From NCBI GenBank assembly GCA_031002005.1, contig JARYHS010013630.1, positions 232,941,539 through 233,005,538 of the forward strand: a DNA stretch of 64,000 bases, written 5' to 3'. Each line of letters starts with the position of its first letter. Within the stretch, counting starts at the first letter, position 1. Below the pieces are notes generated by a model that did no database searches, was not told the DNA's origin, and saw only the letters and a list, made by a program, of their open reading frames with translations. Below, piece after piece: positions 60,696 through 64,000 of the stretch. The position numbers were made by a program, and so were the translations under genes. The stretch comes from Vandiemenella viatica (taxonomy: Eukaryota; Arthropoda; Insecta; Orthoptera; Morabidae).

Positions 60696-61855
60696 AGGTG
60701 CTAACTCGCAAAAGTACCAAAGGTTATTTAATTTAATTAAATAATATTCGTAATGGGTTCTTCACATGACAATTCTCAGCGGATTACACAAAAGAAATGG
60801 GTTCACAGATAAAAAAAACTGAATTTATTTATGAAGACATAGTGGTTGTCATTTAAAGATCACAAATATGGCAAACATATGATAGGCACCCAGACTAATA
60901 ACTCTATAATTCTGGCATGAGCCTCTCAGGACAGTTTCCAGGGCTTTTGAGATGTTGTAGAATGTCTCTATATCAGCAAGCGATATTCGATTTTGATATC
61001 GATATTGACTGGTCGGCGGCGGCAGAGTCGGTGAGTCTTTTGCCAGCGCCACCGGCCGATGTACAGAGCTACGTCCACTCAGTCCTGCTTGAAGGCAGCA
61101 GTACACTGCCTACGACCTCACTCTTTCGCGTCCAACAGCGTTCTCCTCCTTGGACACGCAGTCAAGAAGTGGCTCTTCTCCACTGCCAGCCTCGGAGCAG
61201 CATTCCACGGAACAAAATAAACGGAAATATCCGAGTGGTGTCCCTGTTTTGCATATGGCCCTGTTGTTATCGACGGCAAGGAATCCTCCGAAAGCTTTTG
61301 TTCTCGCGGTAGGGCCTTGACACTGCTCCATTCATATCGGCGACAGGGCAGTTGGTGGCTTGACGAACGGCCAACCAGCTGCGGCTCGCCGAAAAACAGC
61401 TTTAGCTCGATCGTAGCATAGAGCCTCGCTTTGGGAGCGCGACACATTATAACCCTCAAAGGCCAAAGTATTAACCATCAAGGTCACGTGTATGAGACAG
61501 TTGAGAGCATTATGTTTCCTTGGCGTAGATAAAGATTGATCGCTATAACGCTAGGTAGCAGTACCATACATACTAGCTGAGTTTTCATTTCCGAGGAAGG
61601 AATCGCTACAGGTGTTTATGTCATATTGGAAGGGTGCAGGAAAGCATACATCAGGTGAAATCAGAAAGATATTCCTGCAAATGAGCAGGTCTTCTTTCAA
61701 CCTGCTACAATCCACCAATCTTGCTATTCATGGTATTTTATTCCCAAAATCTTCGCACAGGTCAGTATTTTCATGTGATACACAATTGCTATATAAACAG
61801 TTTATTTGCCAAATTTTTGCACGGATCATCTAGTTTCATGTTATACTGTAAAGCT

Positions 61856-61892
<37 letters not shown>
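60696..61892. other. No gene supported; CpG-rich patch and TA repeat
   Basis: A GC-rich part lies at about 61010-61420. The 131-codon plus frame 60917-61312 crosses it and has no domain I recognise. A (TA)n tract at 61860-61892 precedes the candidate LTR. Confidence 0.4.
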
Positions 61893-61896
<4 letters not shown>

Positions 61897-62242
61897 GGAT
61901 CTGGAGTATAGGGCTAGCTACTAGATAGAACCACAGACTCAGTGAGCAGGATGCCAGCCCCACGGCGACTGCAGTGACATCTACTGACATCTACGAGAGG
62001 CTACTTAAGGGCAGCACACGGAGCTCTCTTCATGCCTTACCATCGAAGCAACATCAATACGCTATCTGTCATTGTGTATTGTGAGACCGAGTCTAATAAA
62101 CAGGATGCTTGTATCAGCTGTGTTATCGTAGTTACTCTCCACTGTCCGAAGAATATCCACAGCCTACCTTAGCTAATGAGCCATCTACCTCGTGCGGGAA
62201 CGCCATTCGACCCACCCGACTCCTGATCTTTCCCGATCGACA
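61893..62242 (+). mobile_element. Candidate solo LTR, 350 bp, inserted in a (TA)n tract
   Basis: The segment begins TGTCGGATCTGGAG and ends TTTCCCGATCGACA, giving the TG...CA ends and a short inverted repeat (TGTCGGATC against TGTCGATC) expected of an LTR. It interrupts a TA repeat on both sides, so a 4-5 bp TA target duplication is possible but cannot be proven. Inside are CTACTTAAGGGCAGC, a possible core promoter, and an AATAAA signal at about 62095 with a downstream GT-rich stretch. No second LTR or gag-pol remains lie in the window, consistent with recombination between two LTRs. Confidence 0.65.
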
Positions 62243-62477
62243 TATATATATATATATATATAAAATTTGTTTTGTTTATAGTTTTTAAAGGGTAGAATCG
62301 TCTTGCTTTTGCTGGTTGGTTGGTACTGTTTGCAAGGTATCACACAGAGTTCCATGCCGTGATACGCTGACGAGTGACTAAGATTCTAAGAATCCACTTA
62401 ATAAAGCATGGACACCTAAGTATAACACAGGGTGTGATGCATCATGTTAAAAGCAACCGGTTGCTCACTTATTTTGG
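62243..62477. other. TA repeat and unassigned DNA
   Basis: (TA)n continues at 62243-62262 after the candidate LTR; the remainder shows no recognisable feature. Confidence 0.45.
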
Positions 62478-62860
62478 AATTAGTACGTTCAGCGGGTGTC
62501 TAGTAACCGTCGAGATCGTTTCATTTATATTAGTGTGTAATGCACAACTAACATTTATCTATAATGTTTGAATACTTTGTGTCTGTAGTTGGAGCATGTG
62601 ACAGTTGGTTTCAAGTAACCGCTGAGATCGTCTGATTTATATTAATTTGAACTGCAGTACTAACTTTTAATGTTTAATAACTTTTAATTTTTAACAGCTT
62701 TTAATTTATAGGCAGTGCATGTGACGGTTATTTTTAGTACCTTTCGCTTCATATTTATCGGCAATGCAATGCTAATTTTGATATAGTATTTGAATATTTC
62801 GTGTGATTTATCACTGCATGTGATAGTTACTCGAGTAACCACAGAGGTAATTACCCTTAA
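62478..62860. repeat. Degenerate tandem repeat, about four units of about 100-125 bp
   Basis: Related blocks recur: GTCTAGTAACCGTCGAGATC (62498), GCATGTGACAGTTGGTTTCAAG then TAACCGCTGAGATC (62594), GCATGTGACGGTTATTTTTAG (62717) and GCATGTGATAGTTACTCGAG then TAACCACAGAGG (62815). Spacing is irregular, so the array is old. Confidence 0.55.
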
Positions 62861-63002
62861 CAATTACTACTAGGCATTAAATTCCTTTTATCAACTTTCA
62901 TAGTATTCTGTATATAGGCAGCGCAAGAGTTATAAGGAGTTGAATATCCGTTCAGATCCGTATTTTGTACTATATTTTTCGTTTTTAGAGGATTTGTAAG
63001 AG

Positions 63003-63218
63003 TGGTCTGATGGCTCAGTGTTTAAAGCGCTTGCTTCCTACAGTGGCGGGGTCGTATTCCTAGTTCAAATCCCGCTAGGACCAGGAGTTTCTAAGAAATT
63101 TGCTTGATCGTGTGAGTTACACCAGGAACTTCCCGTCCTACTTCTGACACAATGGCTTAGTGTACCTCCTACGGGAAGATCTGTGCAACCTTTGGGTTGC
63201 GGATTAAGTTAGTTTTTT
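63003..63218 (+). mobile_element. tRNA-derived SINE, family 2, plus strand
   Basis: The head (63003-63083) has TGGTC at its 5' end pairing with GACCA at its 3' end, the A-box-like ATGGCTCAGTGTTTAAAGC and the B-box-like TAGTTCAAATCCCGC. The body has CTTAGTGTACCTCCTACGGG and the copy ends in GGGTTGCGGATTAAGTTAG, followed by a T-rich, (TTTG)n-like tail. The same tail is found reversed at 25690. A nearly complete acceptor stem suggests this head is close to its parental tRNA. Confidence 0.75.
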
Positions 63219-64000
63219 TGTTTGTTTGTTTTTAGGATTTGTATTTAATTATTGTTTACTTTTGCGTTTGGTAGATCAGTTTGCAATTACATTAGATTAA
63301 CATCTGCATCATTCTGAGGGACATCGGTTGTTCGGTATTTCATATAATTATTAGGTTGATTTCTTCCGAAAGTACAGTATGTGCAGCGACTGTAATTGCT
63401 GTGCACAGACACGGGTTGAGATGGTTAATCTGCGCACTCAGCATACGCTCTTTTTAACAATAGAGAGAGGTTGCAGCAGATGTAATATGCTGATATAGCC
63501 AGGCCGCTCACAGATTCTCCTTTATCAACTATCGTAACTGTAACCCAAGCAGACAGGATGGATCCTGTTGGTGAAATGGTTGTGGTTTCTATTACTCGAA
63601 GTCTATTACTCGAAGCCTTGTTCTCGAACCATAAAACCTCTGAGGTTTTGTTGCGTTAAAATTCAGTTCAAATAACTTTGTAACACTTACATTGTGCTTC
63701 TCTGAACATGATCGAAATTACCAATAGTTAAAGTATAGTCCATTTACCGACAATGATGAAAAATTCACCACAAGACCAGAGCTGGTAAAAATGCATATTT
63801 TTAACTATTATTTTGCGATTATCTGCTGTTGGAAGATGTACATTTAAAGAATTTTGTTTTGCTAATAATGGATGAGAACATTTTCTTAAAAAATCTTTAT
63901 CATGATGAGATATGCCATATGAATCGAGAATATGCGTAATCATATGTAGAAGATTATCCTTCGTGTGTTTGTATTTTTAAGTGCTGCTATTTGATAATAG
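63219..64000. other. No gene recognised
   Basis: AT-rich DNA to the end of the window. The 71-codon minus frame 63728-63943 has no recognisable domain. Confidence 0.45.

Noticed and set aside
60917..61312. 131-codon plus frame
   Set aside because: Starts in AT-rich and ends in GC-rich DNA, shows no domain, and has overlapping open frames on the other strand.
63003..63083. Working tRNA gene
   Set aside because: A partial acceptor stem exists, but a shared SINE body and tail follow and the arm lengths are not standard.

Overview
The window reads as intergenic or intronic DNA of a large, repeat-rich, AT-rich animal genome, most likely an insect and probably an orthopteran (locust, grasshopper or cricket type). 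That rests on the mix of elements: several clades of non-LTR retrotransposons, tRNA-derived SINEs with a CCATGGTTT core, Tc1, PIF/Harbinger and Helitron remnants, and satellite arrays. Organism assignment is inference from repeat style, not from a marker gene. Nothing bacterial is present (no operons, no ribosome binding sites). No host protein-coding gene could be supported. Nearly every readable protein comes from a decayed mobile element.

Layout. 1-8.5 kb: AT-rich DNA with SINE fragments and two CpG-rich patches. 8.6-10.05 kb (minus): a 5'-truncated RTE-like LINE whose reverse transcriptase is open except for one TAG. 10-21 kb: mostly unassigned DNA with a SINE, a short copy of a satellite (16.6-17.3 kb), a long inverted repeat with a 15-bp flanking direct repeat (18.55-18.86 kb) and MITE pieces. 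21.5-22.3 kb: C-terminal LINE remnant ending in AATAAA. 23-26 kb: SINEs. 29.3-30.6 kb (minus): an R1/jockey-like LINE tail abutting a decayed Tc1-like transposase. 31.0-34.0 kb: a satellite with a 369-bp dimeric higher-order unit. 34.8-35.1 kb: MITE. 36.65-37.98 kb: a non-autonomous PIF/Harbinger element with matching terminal inverted repeats, the first exon of its transposase and the start of its MADF partner protein. 38.9-40.1 kb (minus): a decayed Helitron Pif1-like helicase. 42,867-43,866: a 1,000-N assembly gap. 48.9-50.9 kb: a four-unit array with embedded tRNA-like heads. 53.2-58.9 kb: three related LINE copies, one with endonuclease and reverse transcriptase remains. 60.3-60.7 kb: a duplicated unit split by 59 As. 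61.9-62.2 kb: a candidate solo LTR inside a TA repeat. 62.5-63.2 kb: a degenerate tandem repeat followed by a SINE.

The genes do not form a pathway. The most informative structure is a shared architecture: three arrays with unrelated interiors (16.6, 31.0 and 48.9 kb) are bounded on one side by a GCTAG / GAAGTCGYGGG-type end, and two of them on the other by a TTATATATAA-type end. This suggests one class of element that carries tandem DNA inside it. I saw no convincing wholly new biological system. The best candidates for follow-up are that element class, the Harbinger deletion derivative and the sequence shared between SINE bodies and a LINE 3' region.
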